Counted from the first letter of the stretch, positions 17,705 through 26,209 are shown. The stretch: DNA of 64,000 nt from Mucilaginibacter paludis DSM 18603 (GCF_000166195.2 NZ_CM001403.1:6932877-6996876); one strand, 5' to 3'. Numbers and translations: made by a program. Notes: generated from the letters alone by a model not told the origin.

Positions 17705-17796
17705 GGAAGCTTAAATTCCTCATCAGGCTGTGGCTTTGGTACCTGTTGGCCTTCAGCCTGATCGAATTAATTATTTCACATCTCACTAACTATTAA
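17701..17796 (+). CDS. 31-aa single-membrane-segment protein coupled to the endolysin
   Basis: An ATG overlaps the endolysin stop by 4 bases. The frame encodes 31 residues: a basic start MRKLKFLIR, a hydrophobic run LWLWYLLAFSLIELII and a short polar tail. Positive-inside charge and overlap with the lysis gene argue for a real small lysis-associated membrane protein. Too short for homology recognition. Confidence 0.5.
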   Translation: MRKLKFLIRLWLWYLLAFSLIELIISHLTNY

Positions 17797-17799
17797 CGT

Positions 17800-18276
17800 A
17801 TGTCAATCATTAGCAAAGTATTATCCGCCCTGGCACATTTGCCGTCGGCGCTGTTCAACGTCATTAAATCACTGGGGCATTCTATCCAAAGCCAATGGGA
17901 TAACCTGCCCAAAGCAGAGCAAGACGCCGTGATCAACGGATCGAAGGTAGGGGAGCTGCTCAAGCAGTTTTATAAGGACGGCGAAGCCGTAGTGCTGCAA
18001 AAAGTAACCGAAGCCACCGGCCTGAGCCCCGATATTGCCACCGCCGCCATCCTGGCTGTTGGTAAAGATCTGGGTATTAACGCCACCACCGTGCAGCAGG
18101 TACTGGACCACATCGGCAGCAAGGTTGACGAACTGTTGACCGATACCGGCTGGAATGGCCTATGGTCGAACATCGCCAAATCGCTCGCCGGTTGGTTGAG
18201 CACAGGTAGTTTGGATTGGGTGAGTTTATCGATGGGCTTAATGGAATGGGCGTACCGGGCTTTTGTGAAGGCGTGA
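17800..18276 (+). CDS. Hypothetical phage protein after the lysis genes
   Basis: A 158-aa protein, helical, with an amphipathic N-terminus (MSIISKVLSALAHLPSALF), a central ATGLSPDIATAAILAVGKDLG stretch and a Trp-containing C-terminus. It starts 3 bases after the 31-aa gene. The gene is the last plus-strand gene before the cargo region. No function recognised. Confidence 0.65.
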   Translation: MSIISKVLSALAHLPSALFNVIKSLGHSIQSQWDNLPKAEQDAVINGSKVGELLKQFYKDGEAVVLQKVTEATGLSPDIATAAILAVGKDLGINATTVQQVLDHIGSKVDELLTDTGWNGLWSNIAKSLAGWLSTGSLDWVSLSMGLMEWAYRAFVKA

Positions 18277-18320
18277 CCACTGATTTGAGGATGATTTTTT
18301 TGATTACACTGATTTTTTTG
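18277..18320. repeat. Dispersed 45-bp sequence following a stop codon
   Basis: The run GACCACTGATTTGAGGATGA followed by TTTTTTTGATTACACTG directly after the stop at 18276 is nearly the same as the run after the stop of the NtrC-type regulator at 42016-42060. Both are followed by GATTGATT-like simple repeats. The rest of 18277-18538 is AT-rich and holds nothing else that I can support. Confidence 0.6.
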
Positions 18321-18538
18321 AATGATTGAATGATTGAGTATTTGAAACCGAATCCATGGCAAAGCAGTGTGTTAGTCGTTATTTTGTACACGGTAAAAAA
18401 GCTGTTTTTGTGGTATATGCCACGGCTATATTGAAATTATTAAAAATGTGTCATCTTAGTGCTAATCGTTGTGTTTGTGAAACATTATGTATATTTTTGA
18501 GTTGAAATATAATAGAAAATAATTTGATCACCACCGAG

Positions 18539-18694
18539 ATGGAACCCAACAAAAAGCAAATGCCAACAGGTATTCCCGCATTGTTATATAAGGTGATGCA
18601 GGACAAAAGAGATATAAAGCAAGCTCTCAAAGAAAAAAAATCATTAAGCGAATTAGCAAAAGAAAAGGATATTAATTTTGCAAAACCGTTATAA
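18539..18694 (+). CDS. 51-aa basic helical protein paired with DUF6169-like gene
   Basis: ATG at 18539 opens a 51-aa frame, MEPNKKQMPTGIPALLYKVM..., with a long Lys/Glu-rich helical centre (QALKEKKSLSELAKEK). It overlaps the next gene by 17 bases in another frame. Base composition is AT-rich compared with the phage genes on either side, like the rest of the cargo region. A TTTG and a TATTTTTG element lie at 18474 and 18492 but with a spacer shorter than usual for a Bacteroidota promoter. Confidence 0.5.
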   Translation: MEPNKKQMPTGIPALLYKVMQDKRDIKQALKEKKSLSELAKEKDINFAKPL

Positions 18695-19133
18695 TGTAGA
18701 GCCTTCAGAAGATGGCTTAACCTATACTTTTACTACAAGATACGATATTAAATATCACTTAGCGTTAACTACCTACCAGATAGGAGAAGTTAGCGCTTTT
18801 TCTTTGTCACTGTATCCGGATGAGGAACCCCAAAAAGTTGATTACTGGATAAAGAACACGGTAATAAAAGTAATTGGTGATATCTTGAATAAAGAGTCAA
18901 ATGTTATTTTTTATATATGTGATTCTGATGATGACAGGCAAGATAAAAGGCATCTGATCTTTGACTATTGGTATCAAAAATCTTCTGAACATTTCTATTA
19001 TATCAGCAAATACAATCATTGCTTCAAATCCGAGCATGGCTATCAAATAAACTCTTCTGTTCTTTATAATAATCAAAATCCTTTGGATGATTTTATAATA
19101 GAGGAATTTAAAAAAGCACTTGAATATAGTTAA
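18678..19133 (+). CDS. DUF6169-like hypothetical protein
   Basis: Start taken at TTG 18678, which lies in the end of the 51-aa gene; the reading MQNRYNVEPSEDGLTYTF is sensible from the first residue. The 151-aa product is rich in Tyr and Asp, with FTTRYDIKYHLALTTYQ (residues about 18-34) and a DSDDDRQDKRH stretch. I recall similar proteins as family DUF6169, usually next to a very small gene, but this is not verified. AT-rich, so probably cargo rather than virion structure. Confidence 0.6.
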   Translation: MQNRYNVEPSEDGLTYTFTTRYDIKYHLALTTYQIGEVSAFSLSLYPDEEPQKVDYWIKNTVIKVIGDILNKESNVIFYICDSDDDRQDKRHLIFDYWYQKSSEHFYYISKYNHCFKSEHGYQINSSVLYNNQNPLDDFIIEEFKKALEYS

Positions 19134-19333
19134 ATGATTTGTCCCATATCATATATAGTTAGCTTTGAGGAGCGGATGGGATGCGTTGTTGGTTCTATCA
19201 CGACGATTTTTGCAGTCAGCAAAATATGCTTTCAATTTGCGTTGTGTTTCTGTTTATCAGCATAATGTATTAATAGGGCTGGTATGATTGATATACATAT
19301 TGCACGGCGAGTTCGCCCCCTTTATTTAATCAT

Positions 19334-19759
19334 TTAATCCTCTATTTGGGGTGATTCAATTATGACTTCTATTTCCCCTTTAAATACCTGGGGGGGGATT
19401 ATTATTGTTCCCATAGATGAGCCTAAGTTGGACGTCAATGTAGAAATAAATGATCTTACATAAGGAAATAATATGGCCGGAGCATTTAAATGCATAAATG
19501 TGTCTCTATGCTTATCTTCCATCTCCATATTTAATATAAATAATCCTGAGATGATAGTTTTTATATTAAAGTAACCTTCTGATTCTATGTGAACATCCAT
19601 AACAACCTTAAAATTATCAGGCAAATTTTTAGGAAGGATAATTTTGGGAAGAATGCTATGTTTAATTTCAGCGTTTGTATATTGATTCTGAACTTCTACA
19701 TGGATAGACGATATGTCTACACCAACAAAATTCAGTCGGGGTTGATTTGTAACACCCAT
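19334..19759 (-). CDS. SecB-like chaperone of a toxin-antitoxin-chaperone cassette
   Basis: A 141-aa SecB-fold protein. The SecB signature region is clear: NAPAILFPYVRSFISTLTS at residues 92-110 and GTIIIPPQVF at 117-126; the N-terminal half has the alternating beta pattern of SecB (KVVMDVHIESEGYFNIKTII). A SecB paralogue that sits third behind two small genes fits the chaperone of a TAC system, where it folds and protects the antitoxin. Its start overlaps the 78-aa gene's stop by one base, so the two are coupled. Confidence 0.85.
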   Translation of the reverse strand: MGVTNQPRLNFVGVDISSIHVEVQNQYTNAEIKHSILPKIILPKNLPDNFKVVMDVHIESEGYFNIKTIISGLFILNMEMEDKHRDTFMHLNAPAILFPYVRSFISTLTSNLGSSMGTIIIPPQVFKGEIEVIIESPQIED

Positions 19760-19995
19760 TACGCGGCCATATTTAAATTTTGCCCATAAAAATCTGATTC
19801 ACATATAATAACATTACCTTTTAATATTTCGATATGTGATGGACAATCATATTGATCTGTATACCCACCACTTATCTCAATGGCGTCCTTTAGGCCAACC
19901 GAGTCTAATTTTTTGAACATGTCATTATATGATTGAGCAGTTTGTTTTGAGATAAAACTGTCTATAGCTGCTTCTAATTTATTTAAATCTAACAT
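19759..19995 (-). CDS. Putative chaperone-dependent antitoxin
   Basis: A 78-aa protein lying between the toxin-like and SecB-like genes, 12 bases after the former and overlapping the latter by one base. The N-terminal 35 residues look helical (LDLNKLEAAIDSFISKQTAQSYND); the remainder is beta-like with SHIEILKGNVIICESDFYGQ. No DNA-binding motif is visible. The antitoxin role is inferred from gene order and size; the C-terminal hydrophobic tail could be the chaperone-addiction segment known from TAC antitoxins. Confidence 0.6.
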   Translation of the reverse strand: MLDLNKLEAAIDSFISKQTAQSYNDMFKKLDSVGLKDAIEISGGYTDQYDCPSHIEILKGNVIICESDFYGQNLNMAA

Positions 19996-20007
19996 GGTGT
20001 TTTAAAA

Positions 20008-20511
20008 TTAACATTCTGCTTCAAAATGGTGCGTAAAGGTATGTATAATATTCATTTCAAAACAGACTAATTGTATCCTCTTTCTGTAATATAAATTGAT
20101 AACTTTATTTACCTGTTGATTGTTTGGAATATCTTGAAACATAATTCCAGACACAGACTCCCAAATTTTATTCATTTTAATTATATTGTTTATTTCTGGT
20201 ATTGTAGCTTTTCTGCCGGATTTTTTAAATATATCATCAGCTATCTTTTCCACCGCTCGATACCACAGTAGATAATGCTTCTCGTTAAAAACGGTATCTA
20301 ATATCCCCTGACAATCAATAACAGCTTTATATACAATGTATTTTTTGTAGGCTTTTTTTCCGTTTTGCCCCCAAAATATGGCGTCTTGTTCTTCGTACCA
20401 AAAATAATAACCTTCACCAAGCCATGCATCTTCTCTCGAACAAATTATAGGTTCAGTTAAGTAAGGTAATCTGTACCCTTGAGTATGAAACATAGTTCGC
20501 ATCGAAGTCAT
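20008..20511 (-). CDS. Putative ADP-ribosyltransferase-like toxin
   Basis: Start is uncertain: the frame opens with TTG at 20607, but ATG at 20511 (MTSMRTMFHTQGYRLPY) puts an FHT-like first motif near the N-terminus as in ADP-ribosyltransferase-fold proteins and gives 167 aa. A second motif, DAWLGEGYYFW, is typical of this fold in toxins; KYIVYKAVIDCQGILDTVF and a Lys/Tyr-rich C-terminal part (YYRKRIQLVCF) follow. First of three tightly packed genes (12-base gap). The enzymatic assignment is from motif memory, not a search. Confidence 0.6.
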   Translation of the reverse strand: MTSMRTMFHTQGYRLPYLTEPIICSREDAWLGEGYYFWYEEQDAIFWGQNGKKAYKKYIVYKAVIDCQGILDTVFNEKHYLLWYRAVEKIADDIFKKSGRKATIPEINNIIKMNKIWESVSGIMFQDIPNNQQVNKVINLYYRKRIQLVCFEMNIIHTFTHHFEAEC

Positions 20512-20654
20512 CGCAGCAATAATACAAATACTATTGATATGATTATTATCAAATAGAAATAAATGATGACGCTGGTGATTTATCTGCAAATATATAGTTC
20601 CACACAAAGTTAGTTTGATATTGTGCCATGAATATTTCCTTGAGAATAGGTTAA

Positions 20655-20843
20655 GATAAAATCAATACAGATGCCCTTGAACTCACAAAATATCACCTTC
20701 CTCCTGATGGCATAGTTTTAGAGAGGAGCGTTGCAAAACATAAATTGTTAGCTCAACTTCCAATAAACTATACCATAGCCGGCGATTTTAAAACTCTCCA
20801 TCCTTTCAATAAACTCCTTACCCCGATAGATATTTTGCGTTAA
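20655..20843 (+). pseudogene. Possible gene remnant without a start codon
   Basis: A 62-codon open frame, bounded by TAA at 20652 and at 20841, reads like protein (NTDALELTKYHLPPDGIVLE, then LLAQLPINYTIAGDFK) but has no ATG. It has no overlap with another gene and its codon use is like neighbouring cargo genes. It could be the surviving end of a gene removed by the rearrangement that brought lysis and head genes together. Family not recognised. Confidence 0.3.
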
Positions 20844-20920
20844 CGATAGAAGCGGATACCGGCCCGTGGCTAAGGCTTCGTGCAGTATGAGCGCATAGCG
20901 TGGGCCGGAGGCAACGCCCT
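20838..20920. repeat. Dispersed repeat family B
   Basis: Reads GCGTTAACGATAG...GATACCGGCCCGTGGC...GGGCCGGAGGCAACGCCCTG. Copies of the same length occur at 34665-34747 and 53766-53852 and a diverged one at 205-296. GCCCGTGGCTAAGGC-type words give short hairpins. Confidence 0.75.
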
Positions 20921-20924
20921 GTTA

Positions 20925-21132
20925 GGTTATTGGTAGTTATTAGGTTGTTGGGTGGTTATTGAGTTATTAAGTTACTGGGTTATTAGGTGATGAAACAGTT
21001 TTTTGATGAAAAAATACCGAATAACAACCCACCAATAACCCTAATAACCAGTAACCCAAAACAAATACCCCAGTAACTTAATAGCTCAATAACCAATAAC
21101 TCAGTAACCAATAACCAATAACCAAATAACAA
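20925..21132. repeat. Inverted array of GGTTATT micro-repeats (second copy)
   Basis: Left arm (about 20925-20990) has GGTTATTGGTAGTTATTAGG-like words; right arm (about 21018-21132) has CCAATAACC/CAGTAACC words. Same design and nearly the same word as 297-476. It lies directly before the head protease gene and fills most of the gap between cargo and head genes. Confidence 0.75.
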
Positions 21133-21185
21133 ATACGTGTGCCACATCCAGGCCTGCCACCTGCTATCACCCTAATTTTACATCA

Positions 21186-22322
21186 ATGAAATTTATTTAT
21201 ACAGTTGACCCGCTGGCCGAAAAGCCGATCATGTTATTGAACGACGATATAGGCTTTAACACCGAAACCGGAAAGGGTATTGACGGTGCCAAATTTATGG
21301 CCGAGCTGATGGCGCTGGATGCCATGCGGCCGAAATCCATCGAGATCTGGATCAATTCGCCTGGGGGCGTGGTGATGGATGGATATAATATTTATGCTGC
21401 CATTTTAAAATCGGTTACCAAGGTTGATACCGTTGGCGTTGGTTGTATGGCCAGCATTGCGGCGGTAATTTTTCAGGCGGGGCGCACCCGTACCATGATG
21501 GATTACAGCTGGCTGATGTACCATAACCCTTTTGGCGGCGATGATACCAAGGTGCTGGAGGTGATGAGGGAAAGTATATCTAAAATGGTGGCCCGCTCGG
21601 GCAAGCCTGAGGCCGAGATACTGGCCATGATGCAAAAGGAAACCTACATTACCGCCCAGGAAGCCCTTGAATACGGCTTTGCCGACGCCATTGAAAACTC
21701 GGCCCAGCATAACCGCAAGCGCATGGCCGCTATTACCGAACCCTCCAATTTTCATAAGGAAGCAAATTTAATACTAAACAAACTTTTTGATACCACAAAA
21801 GCCAGCAAAATGAGCAAACTGATCACCAACAAATTGGGCCTGAATGATGATGCAACTGAAGACAGCATCCTGAGGGCCATCGAAAACATGCAGAACAAGG
21901 CTAAAACCGACAAGGAAGTTCTGGAAGCCAAGATAGCCGATCTGGAAAAGAAGATGAACGACGACTCGGTTGAGATTGACAAACTGAAAAAGGAAAAAGA
22001 CGCCCTGGAGAAAGCCAAGGATAAAGCCGAGGCCGAGAAGTGCGAGGCCGAAGAGGAGGCTAAAACCCAGAAAGCCAAAAATGCCGTGGAGGAATACGCC
22101 AAGGTGGGCCGCATTAAAAACGACCCCAAGGTGATTGACTTTTGGACAGAGCAATTCAAAGCCGACGAAGAGATTGCCAAAGAGCAAATTGAGGCCCTGC
22201 CCTTAAACAAAACTGCCCCGGTAATTAACAAGACAACCGCGACTGGTCCGCGGTGGACAGCAGGGGCTGTAATGGCCAAACTAAACGCAAAAAAATTAAA
22301 CAAGGAAAATCAAAATAGATAA
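21186..22322 (+). CDS. Head maturation protease (ClpP-like) fused to scaffold
   Basis: 378 aa. The N-terminal 190 residues are a ClpP-type serine protease: WINSPGG (55-61), nucleophile Ser90 in GCMASIAAV, His113 in LMYHNPFGG and Asp167 in EYGFADAI. From about residue 200 a long charged coiled coil (ADLEKKMNDDSVEIDKLKKE...) serves as internal scaffold, cleaved during head maturation. The gene is followed 2 bases later by the capsid gene, the standard order. An ATG inside at about 21808 (MSKLITNKLGL) could give a separate scaffold product as in lambda Nu3. Confidence 0.9.
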   Translation: MKFIYTVDPLAEKPIMLLNDDIGFNTETGKGIDGAKFMAELMALDAMRPKSIEIWINSPGGVVMDGYNIYAAILKSVTKVDTVGVGCMASIAAVIFQAGRTRTMMDYSWLMYHNPFGGDDTKVLEVMRESISKMVARSGKPEAEILAMMQKETYITAQEALEYGFADAIENSAQHNRKRMAAITEPSNFHKEANLILNKLFDTTKASKMSKLITNKLGLNDDATEDSILRAIENMQNKAKTDKEVLEAKIADLEKKMNDDSVEIDKLKKEKDALEKAKDKAEAEKCEAEEEAKTQKAKNAVEEYAKVGRIKNDPKVIDFWTEQFKADEEIAKEQIEALPLNKTAPVINKTTATGPRWTAGAVMAKLNAKKLNKENQNR

Positions 22323-22324
22323 TT

Positions 22325-23254
22325 ATGGCTGACGGTTTTGTAATTAATGACACCACGTATGCAGGCGAGGCCGCATCGCAATTTATCGTAAAAGCTATTA
22401 CCGGTGCCGATACCATTAACGGCGGCAACGTGTATGTGAAAGACGGTATTAAAAAGAAATTTACCATTCCGCGCTGGGATGCTACCTATACTGATTTTAT
22501 TCAGGACAGGGCGGCTACGCCGGTAAGCAAGGGCAGCGCCGTGATTGACGGGCAGGTACTTGACCCTGAGGATTACATGATTTACTACGAGTTTAACCCG
22601 CGCGACTTTGAGGACCACTGGTTTGCTACTCAGCTGGATGATACGCTGATTGACAGGGCGCTGCCGCTATCGGTTGAGAGTGTGGTGGTGCAGGAGATAT
22701 TGAAGCGCCACGCCAAATATTTTAACCAGATTATGTGGAGCGGCGATACCACCCGCAGCGATATTTTTAAATACTTCGACGGGTTTTTGAAAAAGGCTAA
22801 AAGTGCCGCTGATACGGTAGTGGTAGCATCGCCCACTACACTGACTGCCGCTAACATTCAGGGCGAGTTTTTAAGGGGTTACAACGGCATACCGGCGGCG
22901 TTGCGTTATGATAAGGACATGAAGTTCTTCTGCTCGTACGCCACTTTTGATTTGTATGCCGATAGCCAGGTGAACCAGCAATACAAAGGCATTGATACCA
23001 CGCAAGAGGGTAAGGATGTGTTTAAGGGCCGCAAGGTTGAAAAGATTGCCGACTTTCCGGACAACACCTTCTTTATTGCCAAGGGCCTGCCCAGCATGGA
23101 GAGTAACCTTTGGGTGGGGATGAACTCGGTTGACGATGCCAACATTAAGCTCGAAAAGTTACAGGCCAACTCGGAGCTCTACTTTTTAAAGATGCTGATG
23201 AAGGCCGACGTTAACATTGGCTGGAACAGCGAGACCGTTTACTACGGCGCTTAA
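22325..23254 (+). CDS. Major capsid protein
   Basis: A 309-aa protein immediately after the protease-scaffold gene. The layout fits an HK97-fold capsid: N-terminal arm, RAATPVSKGSAVIDGQVLDP, a central YNGIPAALRYDKDMKFFCS segment and a C-terminal domain with GLPSMESNLWVGMNSVDDANI and LMKADVNIGWNSETVYYG. Assignment rests on size, position and this typical C-terminus. It builds the head shell. Confidence 0.85.
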   Translation: MADGFVINDTTYAGEAASQFIVKAITGADTINGGNVYVKDGIKKKFTIPRWDATYTDFIQDRAATPVSKGSAVIDGQVLDPEDYMIYYEFNPRDFEDHWFATQLDDTLIDRALPLSVESVVVQEILKRHAKYFNQIMWSGDTTRSDIFKYFDGFLKKAKSAADTVVVASPTTLTAANIQGEFLRGYNGIPAALRYDKDMKFFCSYATFDLYADSQVNQQYKGIDTTQEGKDVFKGRKVEKIADFPDNTFFIAKGLPSMESNLWVGMNSVDDANIKLEKLQANSELYFLKMLMKADVNIGWNSETVYYGA

Positions 23255-23268
23255 TTGAATATCAGCAG

Positions 23269-23511
23269 ATGACAGAGGATTTAAAAAAGCACCTGGAGCT
23301 TAACCCCCAACTGGGCCATGTTTACCTGAATGACAGGGGCGAATGGCTGTTTCACCAGCGCAAGGGTTACGATACCGTATTTACCCGCGATGAGGTAATG
23401 GCTGCAGGCCTTGATGGCGATACCGGAGCAATAGCTCCGGACGCCAAAAAGGCTAAAAAAGAGAACAAAAAAACAGAGGACGTTAACCCGGCAGATACCA
23501 TTGCCGATTAA
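23269..23511 (+). CDS. Hypothetical phage protein after capsid
   Basis: An 80-aa charged protein; residues 10-45 (NPQLGHVYLNDRGEWLFHQRKGYDTVFTRDEV) look folded, the C-terminal 30 residues are Lys/Asp-rich and disordered. Located where head-tail joining proteins are often encoded. No family recognised. Confidence 0.65.
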   Translation: MTEDLKKHLELNPQLGHVYLNDRGEWLFHQRKGYDTVFTRDEVMAAGLDGDTGAIAPDAKKAKKENKKTEDVNPADTIAD

Positions 23512-23530
23512 AACAGAAGGATAAATTATT

Positions 23531-23905
23531 ATGCCAACCACAACATCAAGATTTAGCGGCGCTAAAAACAGGGACAATACCGACAGGATACTGAAGCGGG
23601 ATTACCAAACACCTGCTTACTCCGCAACCATAGCGCTGGCTATTGCCGCGGTTAACGCGTTTACTTACATTAACCCCACCACCCTAACCGGTGCCGTAAC
23701 ATTTACCGCCAATGTGGATACCCCGTTGATAGGCGATGAGCTGGTGTTTCTGCTGGATTCGGACGCTACAACACGTACGGCAACCTTCGGCACGGGTTTC
23801 GCTTCGGCAGGTTCGCTGGCGGTTACTACGGCCAAGTACGCCTATATCAAATTTATATTTAACGGTGCCGTTTGGCAAGAAACAGGCCGCACTGTAACCG
23901 CTTAA
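23531..23905 (+). CDS. Hypothetical phage structural protein
   Basis: A 124-aa beta-rich protein, with INPTTLTGAVTFTANVDTP and GDELVFLLDSDATTRTATFG, a pattern of short beta sandwiches typical of head decoration or fibre-knob domains. It lies between the capsid and sheath genes. The function is not known. Confidence 0.65.
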   Translation: MPTTTSRFSGAKNRDNTDRILKRDYQTPAYSATIALAIAAVNAFTYINPTTLTGAVTFTANVDTPLIGDELVFLLDSDATTRTATFGTGFASAGSLAVTTAKYAYIKFIFNGAVWQETGRTVTA

Positions 23906-23918
23906 CCCTTAAAAAAAT

Positions 23919-25439
23919 ATGCTAAGTAATATCACCTTTATACAGGGCAGTGGCGGCCTGGGCCGCCCATTGGCCGGTCAGGATCATTATTCGGGCTTAA
24001 TTTTTTATTCGGCCACGCTGCCCTCGGGCTTTAGCGCAAGCAACCGGGTTAAAAAGTTTTTTTCGGTAACCGATGCCGAGAGCGCCGGTATTAACCTGGC
24101 CTATACCGACGAAACTAAAGCCACCGCTACCTACCTGGTAAGCGCAGCCGGTAATACCGGCGATACCATTGGCTTTAACGTAACTGAGCCCGGTAGCAAA
24201 ACTGTAGCGTTGGGCACCTTTACCAAAACTGCTGGCCAAACTACTGTTAACGCCGTAGCCGCAGGTATAGCCGCCGCCATTAACGCCAATACCCAAACTA
24301 CGGGCTACAGCGCTACGGCACTGGTGGCTACGGTAACTATTACGGCGCGGGCGGGCTTGGGTATTTACCTCAACAGTGGTTCGCCGTTGGTGGTACAATC
24401 GCCGGGCGCCATTGCCGGTACCTTGACGCAGTTTGCGGGCGGGGCAGCATCGCGCAATGCGGTATATCATTATCACATCAGCGAGTTTTTCCGCATCCAG
24501 CCTAAGGGTGTGTTGTGGGTGGGGATCTTCGCGGTACCATCTGCTTATACCTTCAGCGAGATTGCCACCCTGCAAAGTATTGCCGACGGCTCATTGAGGC
24601 AGGTGGGGATTTATAAAGATGCCGCCGCCTTTGCCACAGCCGATTTAACGGCTATTGACCTGGCATGCAAAGCGCAGGATACGGGCCACAAACCTTTGAT
24701 AGCCCTTTACGGTGCAGATCTGTCAGGCATGGCCGATATTTCGGCCCTTACCGACTTGTCGCTGCTATCGGCCAGTACGGCCAGCGCCATTATTGCGCAG
24801 GATGGGGGAGCGGTTGGCGCGGCTCTTTACCAAACCTTCGGCAAATCCATCACCACTTTAGGTGCTCAATTGGGCGCTACGGCCTTAGCCAAGGTGAACG
24901 AGGATATTGCCTGGGTACAAAAATTCAACATCAGCAACGGTACCGAGTGCGAAACCCTGGCCTTTGCCAACGGCGTGCTGTTTAGCGATCCATCCGTTAC
25001 CGATAACCTGCTGAACTACTTAGATGCCCAGCGCTATGTGTTTTTACGCAAATATGTGGGCTACTCGGGCAGCTTTTTCAACTCGTTTAACATGGCGGTG
25101 AGCGTAAGCTCGGATTATGCCTACGGCGAGGATAACCGCACCATACAGAAAGCCAAACGCGGCATTTACGCATCGCTGCTGCTGGTATTGAACGGTCCGC
25201 TGGTGCTTAATGCCGATGGTACGCTCTCGGCCAACACGCTGGCCTACCTGGAAACCATGACCACGCCCAACCTGGACCAGATGGTGAGGGACGGCGAGAT
25301 TTCGGCCTATCAGCCGGTGATCGATTCGGCACAAAACGTATCCTCTACCGGTACGCTGGTAATTACCGTGCAGATAGTAGCCGACGGCGTGGCAAGGCAA
25401 ATACAGGTTCCAATTAGTTACGTACAATCATTAAGCTAA
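23919..25439 (+). CDS. Contractile tail sheath protein (DUF2586-like)
   Basis: A 506-aa protein whose size and position (before the tube gene) match the tail sheath. It has an N-terminal domain with GGLGRPLAGQDHYSGLIFYSA, an insertion domain rich in Ala/Thr/Gly, and the conserved C-terminal part with IQKAKRGIYASLLLVLNGPL and LAYLETMTTPNLDQMVRDGEI that forms the contractile core. DUF2586 is the Bacteroidota sheath family. It shortens during injection. Confidence 0.85.
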   Translation: MLSNITFIQGSGGLGRPLAGQDHYSGLIFYSATLPSGFSASNRVKKFFSVTDAESAGINLAYTDETKATATYLVSAAGNTGDTIGFNVTEPGSKTVALGTFTKTAGQTTVNAVAAGIAAAINANTQTTGYSATALVATVTITARAGLGIYLNSGSPLVVQSPGAIAGTLTQFAGGAASRNAVYHYHISEFFRIQPKGVLWVGIFAVPSAYTFSEIATLQSIADGSLRQVGIYKDAAAFATADLTAIDLACKAQDTGHKPLIALYGADLSGMADISALTDLSLLSASTASAIIAQDGGAVGAALYQTFGKSITTLGAQLGATALAKVNEDIAWVQKFNISNGTECETLAFANGVLFSDPSVTDNLLNYLDAQRYVFLRKYVGYSGSFFNSFNMAVSVSSDYAYGEDNRTIQKAKRGIYASLLLVLNGPLVLNADGTLSANTLAYLETMTTPNLDQMVRDGEISAYQPVIDSAQNVSSTGTLVITVQIVADGVARQIQVPISYVQSLS

Positions 25440-25445
25440 AAAGAT

Positions 25446-25868
25446 ATGACAATAACACCATTGATAAACGGCATCAATTACGATTGGGCGAGCATCTCCA
25501 TCCAGCTCTTCGGGGTGCCCATTACCGGCGTCACCAAGATATCGTACAGCCGAAAACAAAAAAAAGAGAACAACTACGGCGTCGGCCCCTACCCGGTAAG
25601 CCGGGGATACTGCAACGTGGAGTACGAGGGCTCGATAGAAATGTACCTGGACGAATGGAAGATGATCATCCTCAATTCGCCAGGGCAAGATCCGCTGCAA
25701 ATTTCGCCGTTCACTATATCGGTCATCTTTGGTGCCGATGGCCGCACACCCGGTCAGGACAAGCTGAAAGGTGTTGAATTTTTAGCCGATCCGTTTTCGG
25801 CAAGCCAGGGCGAAACCAAGCTGATGGTTACCATCCCATTAATTATTGCACAAATTGACAGAGTATGA
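25446..25868 (+). CDS. Tail tube protein
   Basis: A 140-aa protein directly after the sheath. WASISIQLFGVPITGVTKISY (about 12-32), then YSRKQKKENNYGVGPYPVSRG, and DGRTPGQDKLKGVEFLAD fit the beta-barrel tube subunits of contractile phages. It overlaps the tail chaperone gene by 4 bases. Assignment is by position and pattern. Confidence 0.75.
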   Translation: MTITPLINGINYDWASISIQLFGVPITGVTKISYSRKQKKENNYGVGPYPVSRGYCNVEYEGSIEMYLDEWKMIILNSPGQDPLQISPFTISVIFGADGRTPGQDKLKGVEFLADPFSASQGETKLMVTIPLIIAQIDRV

Positions 25869-26209
25869 CAAAAGAAGAAGTTATTAAAAAGGCCGAAGAA
25901 TTAACCGTAAAAGAAGGCGTAAAAGTTTATCCGATCACCTTTATCGGCAAGGATGAAAGCGATCTGGTTATTGGCTTTATAAAGGAACCTTCGTTTTTGG
26001 TAAAAGCCAGGGCGATGGATAAGGTATACACCGGGATGGGCTTTTCTGCCAATCTGGAAATTTTAAGTGCCTGCCTGTTAACCGAGCACTCGGACCCCCG
26101 CTTATTAAGCGAAACCTATCCGAACGACCGCTATAAACTCGGTGCGGCCAAATACTGCGGCGACCTGTTGCTGATGGCTACGGACCAGACAGAAAAAAAA
26201 AGCGATTAA
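25865..26209 (+). CDS. Tail assembly chaperone, short form (gpG-like)
   Basis: A 114-aa protein between tube and tape measure, the place of lambda gpG/P2 gpE-type tail chaperones. It ends in a run of nine A bases (26193-26201, inside GAA AAA AAA AGC) where ribosomes can slip by -1 to give the longer GT form. It overlaps the tube gene by 4 bases. It would coat the tape measure during tail assembly and not enter the virion. Confidence 0.8.
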   Translation: MTKEEVIKKAEELTVKEGVKVYPITFIGKDESDLVIGFIKEPSFLVKARAMDKVYTGMGFSANLEILSACLLTEHSDPRLLSETYPNDRYKLGAAKYCGDLLLMATDQTEKKSD

